The notes under the pieces: model-generated
Database searches by the model: none
Seen by the model: only the letters and a program-made list of their open reading frames with translations
Told to the model about the DNA's origin: nothing
Source: CBDESM01 sp965205165
Lineage (GTDB): Bacteria > Chloroflexota > Dehalococcoidia > Bin125
Direction: 5' to 3'
Assembly (NCBI GenBank): GCA_965205165.1
Contig: OZ242037.1
Location: 186,001 to 250,000, forward strand
Length of the DNA: 64,000 nt
In this document: piece by piece, positions 53,462-61,701 of the stretch
Position numbering within the stretch: position 1 is the stretch's first letter
How the letters are laid out: every line of letters begins with the position of its first letter
Translations under genes and position numbers: made by a program

Positions 53462-54521
53462 CCTCGATCTGCTCGAACTCGACCGCGACGCGCTCGCCGA
53501 CCTGGTCGAGGAGCTCGGCCATCCCGCCTACCGCGCCAAGCAGATCTGGCGCTGGCTCTACGCCCGCGGCGTCCTCGACGCGGCTGCAATGACCGACCTC
53601 CCGTCCGATCTGCGCGACGAGCTCGCCCTGCGACAGCGCGGCGCGGCCGATCCCGAAAGCGTCCAGAACAGCGCCGACGGCTCCACCACCAAGGCCCTGA
53701 TCCCGCTCCGCGACGGCGAGATGGTCGAGACCGTCCTCATCCGCCACGATCCGCATGACGGCGCGAGCCAGACCCTGCGGCGCACGATCTGCCTTTCCAC
53801 GCAAGCGGGCTGCGCGATGGGCTGCGTCTTCTGCGCGACCGGGCGGCAGGGCTTCCGCCGCCAGCTCACGGCGGCCGAGGTGATGCGGCAGGCGCTGCTC
53901 GCCCGCTCTTGGGCGCGGGACGAGGAATCGCAGATCACCCACATCGTCTTCATGGGCATGGGCGAGCCGCTCGCCAACTACGACGTGGTCAGCCGGGCGC
54001 TCGACCGCCTTTCCGACCCGGACGGCTTCGCGCTCTCCCCGCGGCGGATCACCGTCTCCACCGTCGGCCTCGTCCCGCAAATCCGCCGGCTCGGCCGCGA
54101 TCATCCGCAGGTCAACCTCGCGATCAGCCTGCACGCGCCCGATGAGGCGCTGCGCAAGCGGCTCGTGCCGGTGCCCTCTGCCAGCGTCGCCGAGTTGATC
54201 TCCGCGGCCGGCGAGCACGCCCGGCGCACCGGCCGCCGCGTGACCTTCGAGTACGTGCTGCTCGCCGGCGAGAACGATTCGCCGGCCCACGCCCGCCACT
54301 TGGCCGAACGCCTGCGCGGGCTGCGCTGCCAGGTCAACCTGATCCCGCTCAATCCGTCCAGCGGCGTCTTCGGCCGGCGGCCGGGGCGGCGCGCCACGCT
54401 CGGCTTCCAGCGCGTGCTCGCCGATGCGGGCATCCGAGCCACGGTCCGCGTCGAAAAGGGCCTCGACATCGCGGCCGCCTGCGGGCAGCTCCGCGGCGAC
54501 CGGCTCCGGGCCGGCGCGTAG
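53454..54521 (+). CDS. rlmN: 23S rRNA (adenine-2503-C2)-methyltransferase RlmN
   Basis: RlmN is a radical-SAM enzyme that methylates A2503 of 23S rRNA and A37 of some tRNAs. The 355-residue protein has the N-terminal HhH-like PAYRAKQIWRWLYARGV, the cluster motif CAMGCVFC, the GMGEPLANYD motif, RITVSTVGLVPQIRRL, LAISLHAPDEALRKRLVP and the C-terminal region. ATG 53454 lies 8 bases inside fmt, which fits translational coupling. Confidence 0.94.
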   Translation: MPDLDLLELDRDALADLVEELGHPAYRAKQIWRWLYARGVLDAAAMTDLPSDLRDELALRQRGAADPESVQNSADGSTTKALIPLRDGEMVETVLIRHDPHDGASQTLRRTICLSTQAGCAMGCVFCATGRQGFRRQLTAAEVMRQALLARSWARDEESQITHIVFMGMGEPLANYDVVSRALDRLSDPDGFALSPRRITVSTVGLVPQIRRLGRDHPQVNLAISLHAPDEALRKRLVPVPSASVAELISAAGEHARRTGRRVTFEYVLLAGENDSPAHARHLAERLRGLRCQVNLIPLNPSSGVFGRRPGRRATLGFQRVLADAGIRATVRVEKGLDIAAACGQLRGDRLRAGA

Positions 54522-54539
54522 GACGGGGCCGCGGCTTCG

Positions 54540-55196
54540 CTACTCCGCCGCTTCCTCTTCTTCTGCGGCGGCCGGCGCGGCCTCGCCCTCGAGGATCTCG
54601 CCCTCCGCGCCGATCTCCTCTTCCTCGTCCTCGCTCACCCGCGGCGCGAGCACCGTCACGATCGCGACCGTCTCGTCGGTCACCGCGCGCACGCCCTCCG
54701 GCAGGGTCATGTCCCGCACCAGCACGGAGTTGCCGAACTCGTTCAAGCCGCTCACGTCCACCTCGAGCTCGGACGGCATCTCCAGCGGCAGCGCCTCCAG
54801 CATGATCGCGTCCACGCTCTGCACCAGCGTGCCGCCCAGCGCGACCGCCTCCGAATGCCCGGTCAGCACTATCCGCGCCTCGCTGTGGATCGCCCGCTTC
54901 AGGTCGACTTGGTAGAAATCGATGTGGACGACGTCGCTGCCGACCGGCTTGCGCTGCACCTCGCGCAGCACGACGGGGATCGTGCCCGCGTCGTCGTCGA
55001 TCTGCATCTGCACCACCGAGTTGCGGTCGACCTCGCGGTAGACCCGGCGGAACTCGGCCAGGGATGCCTGGATCGAGGTCGATTCGACGCCGCGTCCGTA
55101 GACGTTGGCGGGCACGACGCCGGCGCTGCGCAGGCGCTTCACCGCCTTGCCCAGCGTGGTGCGGCGTTCGACGCGGAGGATGGTCTGGTCTGCCAT
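54540..55196 (-). CDS. rplY: Large ribosomal subunit protein bL25 (TL5/CTC type)
   Basis: bL25 binds 5S rRNA. The 218-residue protein has the N-terminal 5S-binding beta barrel (RRTTLGKAVKRLRSAGVVPA, YGRG, HIDFYQVDL) and the second TL5/CTC domain (ALEALPLEMPSELEVDVSGL-type text, with its core at about 135-155, then SVLVRDMTLPEG). A highly acidic tail of Glu/Ala ends it. The CTC form is often stress-related in Gram-positives. The start ATG 55196 has only a weak GGACGA site. It is convergent with rlmN after 18 bases. Confidence 0.93.
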   Translation of the reverse strand: MADQTILRVERRTTLGKAVKRLRSAGVVPANVYGRGVESTSIQASLAEFRRVYREVDRNSVVQMQIDDDAGTIPVVLREVQRKPVGSDVVHIDFYQVDLKRAIHSEARIVLTGHSEAVALGGTLVQSVDAIMLEALPLEMPSELEVDVSGLNEFGNSVLVRDMTLPEGVRAVTDETVAIVTVLAPRVSEDEEEEIGAEGEILEGEAAPAAAEEEEAAE

Positions 55197-55237
55197 GGCA
55201 TGTCGTCCGTGAGATCAGCGCGGTCGCAAGTTGCCCC

Positions 55238-55266
55238 ACGCTATGGCGCTCGCCCCGCTCGGTCAA
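55238..55266 (-). promoter_or_regulatory. Sigma-70-type promoter for rplY
   Basis: On the minus strand TTGACC (55266-55261), exactly 17 bases, then TAGCGT (55243-55238). The -10 is identical to the one before glmU. Predicted transcription start is near 55231, giving a leader of about 35 bases. Confidence 0.7.
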
Positions 55267-55292
55267 TTCCGCCGGCCGAATCAAGCGCGCCC

Positions 55293-55298
55293 TACACT
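55293..55298 (+). promoter_or_regulatory. -10-like TACACT before hyuA
   Basis: TACACT lies 36 bases before the hyuA GTG, in the divergent rplY/hyuA gap. A GGAAGGA ribosome site (55321-55327) follows. No -35 recognised. Confidence 0.4.
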
Positions 55299-55334
55299 CG
55301 GCGCGGATCATCGAACCCGCGGAAGGACGATGCG

Positions 55335-57317
55335 GTGCGGCTGCTTGGCGTCGACGTGGGCGGCACCTTCACCGACTTCATCTACGTCGATGACGGGCGC
55401 GTGCAGCTGGCCAAGCGCCCTTCCACGCCCGATGATCCCGGCCGCGCCGTCGTCGAGAGCATCCGCGAATTCGGCTGGCAGCCGGACGAGATCGTGCACG
55501 GCTCGACGGTCGCCACCAACGCACTGCTGACCCGCTCCGGCGCGCCCGCCGCGCTGCTCACGACCAAGGGCTTCCGCGACACCCTCGTGATCGGCCGCCA
55601 AGCGCGCCCCGATCTCTACGCGCTGCACCCGGCCCGGCCCGAGCCGCTGATCCCCGCCCGGCTGCGCTTCGAGGTCGCCGAGCGGATCGCCGCCGACGGC
55701 GAAATCGCCGAGCCGCTGGACGAGGGCGAATTGGAGCGCGTGCTCGACCGTATCGCCCGCTCGGGGGCGCGCACGCTCGCGATCTGCTTCATCTTCGCCT
55801 TCGTCAATCCCGTCCACGAGCGCATCGCCATGCAGCGCGCCGAGGCCCGCGGGCTCTCCGTTTCCGCCTCCCACCTGGTGCTGCCCCAGCACCGCGAGTT
55901 CGAGCGGATGAGCACGACCGCGGCCAACGCCTATCTCTCGCCGATCATGAGCGAGTACCTCGCTGGGCTCGAAGCATCCCTCGCTGCGCTCGGCGAGCGC
56001 CCGCCCCGCCTGCGCATCATGCAGTCCAACGGCGGCTCGATGAGCGCGGCCTCGGCCGGCGCGGACGCGGTCCGCACCGTCCTCTCCGGGCCAGCCGGCG
56101 GCGCGGCCGGCGGCTTCGCGGCCGCACGCGAGGCCGGCTTCGAGCAGGCGATCACCTTCGACATGGGCGGCACCTCCACCGATGTCGGCCTCTGCCCCGG
56201 CCGGCTGCTCGAACGCACCGACCTCGAAATCGACGGGATCCCGATCCGCACGCCCTCAGTCGACGTCCACACGGTCGGCGCGGGCGGCGGCTCGATCGCC
56301 TGGCTCGACTCCGGCGGCGCGCTGCGGGTCGGCCCGCAATCCGCCGGCGCGGACCCGGGACCCGCCGCCTACGGCCGCGGCGAGTTGCCGACCGTGACAG
56401 ACGCGCACGTCGTGCTCGGCCGCCTGCAGCCCGGCCAAGTCCTCGGCGCGTCGATCTCGCTTGATCCCGAACGCGCCCGCGACGCGATCTCGACGATCGC
56501 CGAGCCGTTCGGCGGGGACATCGCCCGGACGGCCCGCGCCGTGATCGACGTGGTCAACGCCAACATGGCCCGCGCCCTGCGCGTGATCTCGGTCGAACGC
56601 GGGCGCGACCCGGCCAACTTCGCGCTGGTCGCGGCGGGCGGCGCGGGGCCGCTCCACGCCTGCGACCTCGCCGGCGCACTCGGCATCCCGGCCGCGGTGA
56701 TCCCGCCGGATGCGGGCGTGCTCAGCGCCGCCGGGATGCTCCGCGCCGACGTCGCCCGCGACGCCGAGCAGGGCCTGCACATCACGATCGAACCGGATGC
56801 GAAGGGCGCCGTCGCGGAGCTGTCGGACGCATTCGCGGCCCTCGCCCGACGCGCCCGCGAGGCCATCGCGGGCGACGGCTACAGGCGCGGCGTCCGCATC
56901 GAGCGCTCCGCCGACATGCGCTACCGCGGGCAATCGCACGAACTCGCGGTCGACCTGCCCAACATCAGGTCCGCCCGCGCCATCGCCGATGCCTTCCACG
57001 GGAAGCACGAGGAGCGCTTCGGCTTTTCCGACCGCTCGCGGCCCGTCGAGGTCGTCACCGCCCGCGCCAAGGCCGTCGCGCCCGGCTTCCGCGGCGACCT
57101 GTCCCGCGAACAGCCAACGGGCGAGGCCGCCAAGCCACGCACGGCCTCCGTCGAATGGGATCGCCGGCGGCGCAGCAAGATCATCCAGCGCGCCGCGATT
57201 CGCGGGCGCATCGACGGCCCCGCGGTGATCCTGCAAGAGGACACCACCACGCTCGTCGCGCCCGGCTGGCAGGCCGCCGCCCACCGCTCCGGCGCGCTGA
57301 TTTTGAGGAGGGACTGA
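55335..57317 (+). CDS. Hydantoinase/oxoprolinase subunit A family protein
   Basis: A 660-residue ASKHA-fold ATPase subunit of the HyuA / N-methylhydantoinase A family, which opens hydantoin or lactam rings, or carboxylates aromatic ketones, with ATP. It shows RLLGVDVGGTFTDFIYV, HGSTVATNALLTRSGAPAAL, VLSGPAGGAAGG, TFDMGGTSTDVGLCPG, VGAGGGSIAWLD and GPGPAAYGRG-like text. The substrate is not predictable. The start is GTG 55335 with GGAAGGA; an ATG five bases upstream is out of frame. Its stop overlaps the hyuB ATG by one base. Confidence 0.9.
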   Translation: MRLLGVDVGGTFTDFIYVDDGRVQLAKRPSTPDDPGRAVVESIREFGWQPDEIVHGSTVATNALLTRSGAPAALLTTKGFRDTLVIGRQARPDLYALHPARPEPLIPARLRFEVAERIAADGEIAEPLDEGELERVLDRIARSGARTLAICFIFAFVNPVHERIAMQRAEARGLSVSASHLVLPQHREFERMSTTAANAYLSPIMSEYLAGLEASLAALGERPPRLRIMQSNGGSMSAASAGADAVRTVLSGPAGGAAGGFAAAREAGFEQAITFDMGGTSTDVGLCPGRLLERTDLEIDGIPIRTPSVDVHTVGAGGGSIAWLDSGGALRVGPQSAGADPGPAAYGRGELPTVTDAHVVLGRLQPGQVLGASISLDPERARDAISTIAEPFGGDIARTARAVIDVVNANMARALRVISVERGRDPANFALVAAGGAGPLHACDLAGALGIPAAVIPPDAGVLSAAGMLRADVARDAEQGLHITIEPDAKGAVAELSDAFAALARRAREAIAGDGYRRGVRIERSADMRYRGQSHELAVDLPNIRSARAIADAFHGKHEERFGFSDRSRPVEVVTARAKAVAPGFRGDLSREQPTGEAAKPRTASVEWDRRRRSKIIQRAAIRGRIDGPAVILQEDTTTLVAPGWQAAAHRSGALILRRD

Positions 57318-58930
57318 TGCCCCGCACCGAAGCCGGCGCGATCGACCCGGCCCGGATCGCGATCTTCGATTCGCTCGTCGCCTCCATCGCCGACGAAATG
57401 GGCGCGACGCTGCGCCATGCTTCGCTCTCGCCCAACATCAAGGAGCGCGCCGATTTCTCCTGCGCCGTCTTCGACGCGGAAGGCCGGCTGCTCGCCCAAG
57501 CGGCGCACATTCCCGTCCACCTCGGCGCGATGCCCGAATCGGTGCGCGCCGTCGAGCGCCTCGCGCCTTGGCGGCCCGGCGATCTCGCCATCCTCAACGA
57601 CCCGTTCCTCGGCGGCACGCACCTTCCCGACGTCACGATGGTCTCGCCCGTCTTCGCCGATCCGCCCGGGAAGGCGGCCGCTCCGATCGGCTTCGTCGCC
57701 AGCCGAGCGCATCAGGCCGACATCGGGGGGATGGCGCCCGGCTCGATGCCGGTCGCCGAAGAGCTCGTGCAAGAGGGACTGATCATCCCGCCCATCCGCC
57801 TCTACCGGGCCGGCGAGCTCGTCGACGAGGCCATGCAGCTGATCCTCCGCAACGTCCGCACTCCGGACGAGCGGCGGGGGGACTTCGCCGCGCAGATCGC
57901 CGCGCAGCGCTTGGGCGAAGCCCGCACGGCCGCCCTCCAGCGGGAGCTCGGCGCAGCCCAATGGCCGCGCATGACCAACGCGCTGCTCGACTACGGCGAG
58001 CGGCTCGCCCGCGCCGCGTTGGACGACCTGCCCCGCGGTTCTTGGCGGTTCGAGGACGCGCTCGACGACGACGGCCATTCCGATGAACCCGTTCCGATCC
58101 GCCTCGAGCTCAGCGTCGAGCGGCGCGGCCTGCACTTCGACTTCTCCGGTTCCGCGCCGCAGCGGGCGGCCTCGGTCAACGCGGTCGCGCCCGTCGCCCG
58201 CTCGGCCTGCTACTACGTCCTGCGCTGCCTGCTGCCGCCCGATTCGCCGATGAACAGCGGCGTCTTCCGCCCGGTCTCCTTCACCTTGCCCCCGCGCAGC
58301 ATCGTCGCCGCACAGCCGCCCGTCGCGGTCGCCGCGGGCAACGTCGAAACCAGCCAGCGCATCGTCGACGCCGTCTGGGGAGCGTTCGCGCAGATTTTGC
58401 CCGGCCGCATGCCCGCGGCCTCCAGCGGCACGATGAACAACCTCACCGCCGGCGGCATCGACCCGCGCAGCGACCGGCCCTGGGCCTACTACGAAACCAG
58501 CGGCGGCGGGCTCGGCGCGGGCCCGGACGGACCAGGGCTCGACGCGGCCCACTCGCACATGACCAACACGCTCAACACCCCGGCCGAGGCGCTCGAACTC
58601 GCCTACCCGCTCCGCGTGGTCGAAAACTCCATCCGTCCGCGCAGCGCCGGCGCGGGCAGGCGGCGCGGCGGGCATGGGCTGCGCCGCCGCACCCAATTCC
58701 TCGCCCCCGCCCGCGTCACCATCATCTCCGAACGCCGCATCCGCGCTCCTTGGGGACTCAACGGCGGCGCGGACGGAGCGCCCGGCCGCAACAGCCTCGA
58801 AACCGCCGGCCCGGCGGGCAAGCGCGTCCGCCGCAACCTGCCGGGCAAAGTCCAGGTCGACGTCCAGGCCGGCGACATCATCACGCTCGATACGCCGGGC
58901 GGGGGCGGCTGGGGCGCGCCGCCGCGCTAA
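57317..58930 (+). CDS. Hydantoinase/oxoprolinase subunit B family protein
   Basis: A 537-residue HyuB-type partner of the preceding subunit. Motifs: MGATLRHASLSPNIKERADF, HIPVHLGAMPESV, GDLAILNDPFLGGTHLPDVT, SRAHQADIGG, GNVETSQRIVDAV and the C-terminal HMTNTLNTPAEALE. It ends in a Gly-rich DTPGGGGWG segment typical of the family. ATG shares one base with the hyuA stop and has GAGGAGGGA upstream, so the two subunits are made together. Confidence 0.9.
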   Translation: MPRTEAGAIDPARIAIFDSLVASIADEMGATLRHASLSPNIKERADFSCAVFDAEGRLLAQAAHIPVHLGAMPESVRAVERLAPWRPGDLAILNDPFLGGTHLPDVTMVSPVFADPPGKAAAPIGFVASRAHQADIGGMAPGSMPVAEELVQEGLIIPPIRLYRAGELVDEAMQLILRNVRTPDERRGDFAAQIAAQRLGEARTAALQRELGAAQWPRMTNALLDYGERLARAALDDLPRGSWRFEDALDDDGHSDEPVPIRLELSVERRGLHFDFSGSAPQRAASVNAVAPVARSACYYVLRCLLPPDSPMNSGVFRPVSFTLPPRSIVAAQPPVAVAAGNVETSQRIVDAVWGAFAQILPGRMPAASSGTMNNLTAGGIDPRSDRPWAYYETSGGGLGAGPDGPGLDAAHSHMTNTLNTPAEALELAYPLRVVENSIRPRSAGAGRRRGGHGLRRRTQFLAPARVTIISERRIRAPWGLNGGADGAPGRNSLETAGPAGKRVRRNLPGKVQVDVQAGDIITLDTPGGGGWGAPPR

Positions 58931-58933
58931 ACT
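58928..58933 (+). promoter_or_regulatory. -10-like TAAACT before the small membrane protein
   Basis: TAAACT overlaps the hyuB stop codon and lies 29 bases before the next ATG. No -35 recognised. Confidence 0.35.
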
Positions 58934-58962
58934 GGATTCCGCGCAGCCCACCGGATGATCAC

Positions 58963-59388
58963 ATGAGCGACAAACTCGAACGCGACGTGGAAGAGGTGCT
59001 CCAGTCGATCGACGATTTCGACTGGCAGCGCAAGCAGCGGCGCGGCACCGGCCCGATCCGCCGGCGCACCGGCCGCTTGCTCGAGGGCGCCACCCGCCGC
59101 GCCGCCCGCTTCACCACCGGCGGCCACCTGATGATCATCGGCATCGTGCTGCTCCTGATCGGCGCGGTGCTCCGCCTCCAAGCCTTCGGCATGTGGCTCG
59201 CGCTGACCGGCCTCGTGCTCTTCGTGATCGGGTTGATCCTCTCCTCGCGCGGCAGGAAGAACCGCCACCAGCCCGCACCCGATGAGCCCGACGCCCGCGG
59301 GGGCTACTGGCGCGGGCGCTACGTCCGCTACGACGACCGCCCCAAAGGTGACGCATTCCGCTGGTTCCGCCGCAAGCCCCCGCAATGA
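58963..59388 (+). CDS. Small two-helix membrane protein of unknown function
   Basis: A 141-residue protein: a charged N-terminus (LERDVEEVLQSIDDFDWQRK), an Arg-rich stretch, then two close transmembrane helices (about 57-75 and 77-93; LMIIGIVLLLIGAVL and WLALTGLVLFVIGLIL). A polar C-terminus rich in Arg, Tyr and Trp follows. I do not recognise the family. ATG 58963 is chosen because upstream text belongs to the end of hyuB in another frame. Small proteins of this type are common beside lipoproteins in single-membrane bacteria. Confidence 0.72.
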   Translation: MSDKLERDVEEVLQSIDDFDWQRKQRRGTGPIRRRTGRLLEGATRRAARFTTGGHLMIIGIVLLLIGAVLRLQAFGMWLALTGLVLFVIGLILSSRGRKNRHQPAPDEPDARGGYWRGRYVRYDDRPKGDAFRWFRRKPPQ

Positions 59389-59425
59389 CCGGCATCGGCC
59401 GTTCCGCCCGCGCAATGCCGCATAC

Positions 59426-60901
59426 ATGCGCATCCGCCGCCTGATCCGCATCGGCCTCCTCGCCTGCACCATCGCCGCGGCCGCCGCCTGTGCAGACGAG
59501 ATCAACGACGCGCAGCCCCCGCGCGCTCCGACGCCCCAGACCGCAGAGCAGCAGTCCGAACAGCAGCAAGCGGAGCCGGACTCTCCCGCCGCAAGCAGCG
59601 CGCCGTCCCGGCAGTCCGAAGCCGCCGCCGGCAGCAGCGCCCGCGACTCTCAGGGCCGGCGCTCCGCCCCCGCATCATCAGAGCGTTCCCCCGAGCCGAC
59701 GCTCCCGCCCGCTCCGCGGCCCTACGACCACGATTTCGCCCTCTCCGTCGTCCGCCATCTGGCCGACGAGATCGGCCCCCGCCCTGCCGGTGAAGCAGCC
59801 GAAGAATCAGCCGCCGCCTATCTCTCCCAAGCCTTTCAAGAACTCGGCTACGACGCCCGAATCATCCCCTTCACCGCAGCCGTCCGCGTCCCTTGGGAAC
59901 TGCAAATCGGCGACGACTTGGTCCCCGCCCTCGCAATGGACGGCGCGCCCGCCATCCCCGCGAGCGGCCCGCTGATCCGGATCGACGGGCTTGGCACGCT
60001 TGATGAGATCGCCGCGGTCAACGCGCAAGGCGCGATCCTCGCGGTCGACCGCGGCCAGCTCACTTTCGGCGAAAAAGCCCTGAACGCCGAGGCCGCCGGC
60101 GCGGCCGGGCTGATCGTCGTCAACGACGACGACATGTTGGTGTTTGGCGTCATCCGCGAAACGGTCTCCATCCCCGTGGCGATCATCCCCCGCTCAGCCT
60201 CCCGCCAGCTCCAGTTCGCCACCGGCAGGACAGCATCGCTGGGCCCCGCCGAAATCGGGGCGGGGCCCGACGGCGAAGTCGAATCCAACAACGTCCTCGC
60301 CCGCTGGCCGGGCGGAACCTGCCGCATCTTCGTCGGCGCGCACTATGACTCCGTCCCCAACGCCCCGGGTGCCAACGACAACGCCAGCGGCACCGCCGTC
60401 CTGCTCGCCCTGGCCCGCGCCTACGCCGGTTCCGAAGCGGCCAAATCGCTTTGCTTTGCGGCCTTCGGCGCTGAAGAAGTCGGCCTGCTCGGCTCCTCCG
60501 ACCTGGTTCGCCGCATGCGCGAAAGCGGCGAGCTGGCCGATGCGGCCGCGATGATCAACCTCGATGCCATCGGCGGCGGCGACCTCCCGATCCGGCTGAT
60601 CGGCGACGAGGGCTTCGCCGCGACCGCCGCCGACCTCGCCGCGCGCCTCCAGATCGACGCCGCGCCCGGCCTGCTCGATGCCAACATCGGCTCGGATCAC
60701 TCCAGCTTCGAGGCCGAAGGCATTCCGATCCTCGGCTTCTTCCTGCCCAACGCGCCGATCCATCTCCCGACCGACACGTATGCGAACCTCGACGCCGAGC
60801 TGATGCGCGATGTCGCCCGCATCGCCCATGCGACCCTCGCCTGCATCGCCGCCGGCATCGGCATTTCGGTCGAACCGCCCCTGCCGTGCGAAAGTGGATA
60901 G
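59426..60901 (+). CDS. Secreted M28-family zinc peptidase (lipoprotein)
   Basis: A 491-residue protein with an N-terminal signal (RIRRLIRIGLLACTIAAAAACADE) whose AAAC or LLAC could act as a lipobox. A long Gln/Ser/Pro linker (about 30-95) follows. The M28 aminopeptidase fold has an inserted PA domain (about 190-270). Zinc ligands are visible: GAHYDSVPNAPGANDNASGT, FAAFGAEEVGLLGS, INLDAIGGGD and GSDHSSFEAEGIP. All needed His/Asp/Glu positions are present. ATG 59426 gives a proper signal peptide; the frame extends upstream without support. It abuts the LysM gene. Confidence 0.86.
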   Translation: MRIRRLIRIGLLACTIAAAAACADEINDAQPPRAPTPQTAEQQSEQQQAEPDSPAASSAPSRQSEAAAGSSARDSQGRRSAPASSERSPEPTLPPAPRPYDHDFALSVVRHLADEIGPRPAGEAAEESAAAYLSQAFQELGYDARIIPFTAAVRVPWELQIGDDLVPALAMDGAPAIPASGPLIRIDGLGTLDEIAAVNAQGAILAVDRGQLTFGEKALNAEAAGAAGLIVVNDDDMLVFGVIRETVSIPVAIIPRSASRQLQFATGRTASLGPAEIGAGPDGEVESNNVLARWPGGTCRIFVGAHYDSVPNAPGANDNASGTAVLLALARAYAGSEAAKSLCFAAFGAEEVGLLGSSDLVRRMRESGELADAAAMINLDAIGGGDLPIRLIGDEGFAATAADLAARLQIDAAPGLLDANIGSDHSSFEAEGIPILGFFLPNAPIHLPTDTYANLDAELMRDVARIAHATLACIAAGIGISVEPPLPCESG

Positions 60902-61618
60902 ATGAACCGCTTCCGCCCGCCGCTGCTGCTCCTCGCCCTGCTCGCGGCCGCCGCGGTCGCCTGCGGCGGTAGCGACGACGCGATCGAGGCCGTTCCGCAG
61001 CCCGCCGAGGCCGGCGACGACGCCCAGGTCCAGGCCGACATCCCGGTCGAGGCGCTGCCCAATCCGCTGCCCGAACCCTTCTGGTTCCGCGACGAGCGCG
61101 GCGAGGCCGCCGTGGTCGAAGTCACCGAAACCAACTACATCGTCCGCTCCGGCGACACGCTCGAGCGCATCGCCAGCGCCTACTGCACCACCGCCGATCG
61201 CATCCAGCGGCTCAACGGCATCGTCGACCCTTCCCAGCTCCGCATCGGCGACGAGCTCCGCATCCCGATCAGCAGCGAAGACTGCGCGATCCTGACCGTC
61301 ACCCAGAACGACACCGGCGAAGAGGAGCTGCGCGGAGCAGACCCCGGCCGCCGCATCCTGCGCACCTACTTCGTCGAAGCCGGCGACACCCTCTTCGACA
61401 TCGGCCTCGCCTTCAACGTCACCTGGCGAGATCTCCAAGAGTTCAACAACCTCACCGATGCCGAAGCTGCCCAGCTCTTCGTCGGCCAGCGCCTGCTCAT
61501 CCCTGCCCCCGAAGAGCCGGAGCCGGAAGCGGACTCTGAAGAGGCGGAAGCCGGCGATCCCGACGCGCAGGCCGATCCGGCCGGCCAAGCGGCGCCGGAC
61601 GCCGAACCGGAGCCCTGA
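60902..61618 (+). CDS. LysM-domain lipoprotein
   Basis: A 238-residue protein with a lipoprotein signal (LLLLALLAAAAVACGGSDD, Cys near residue 21). A short acidic linker and two LysM repeats follow (YIVRSGDTLERIASAYCTTA with RIGDELRIP; YFVEAGDTLFDIGLAFNVTW with VGQRLLIP). An acidic Glu/Ala/Pro tail ends it. LysM binds peptidoglycan, so it is likely a cell-wall-associated lipoprotein; no catalytic domain is seen. Its ATG follows the M28 stop directly, so the two are probably made together. Confidence 0.86.
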   Translation: MNRFRPPLLLLALLAAAAVACGGSDDAIEAVPQPAEAGDDAQVQADIPVEALPNPLPEPFWFRDERGEAAVVEVTETNYIVRSGDTLERIASAYCTTADRIQRLNGIVDPSQLRIGDELRIPISSEDCAILTVTQNDTGEEELRGADPGRRILRTYFVEAGDTLFDIGLAFNVTWRDLQEFNNLTDAEAAQLFVGQRLLIPAPEEPEPEADSEEAEAGDPDAQADPAGQAAPDAEPEP

Positions 61619-61630
61619 CCCGCGTTCCGA

Positions 61631-61659
61631 TTGTCCCTCCCCCGAGCCCGTGATAGCCT
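61631..61659 (+). promoter_or_regulatory. Promoter for the carboxylase gene
   Basis: TTGTCC (61631-61636), 17 bases, then TAGCCT (61654-61659) in the 83-base gap after the LysM gene. The predicted start is near 61666, giving a leader of about 35 bases. The -35 matches the consensus at four of six positions. Confidence 0.5.
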
Positions 61660-61701
61660 CTTCCCGCGGCGCTGCGCATCGGCGCGGGCCCGCTCTACCA
61701 G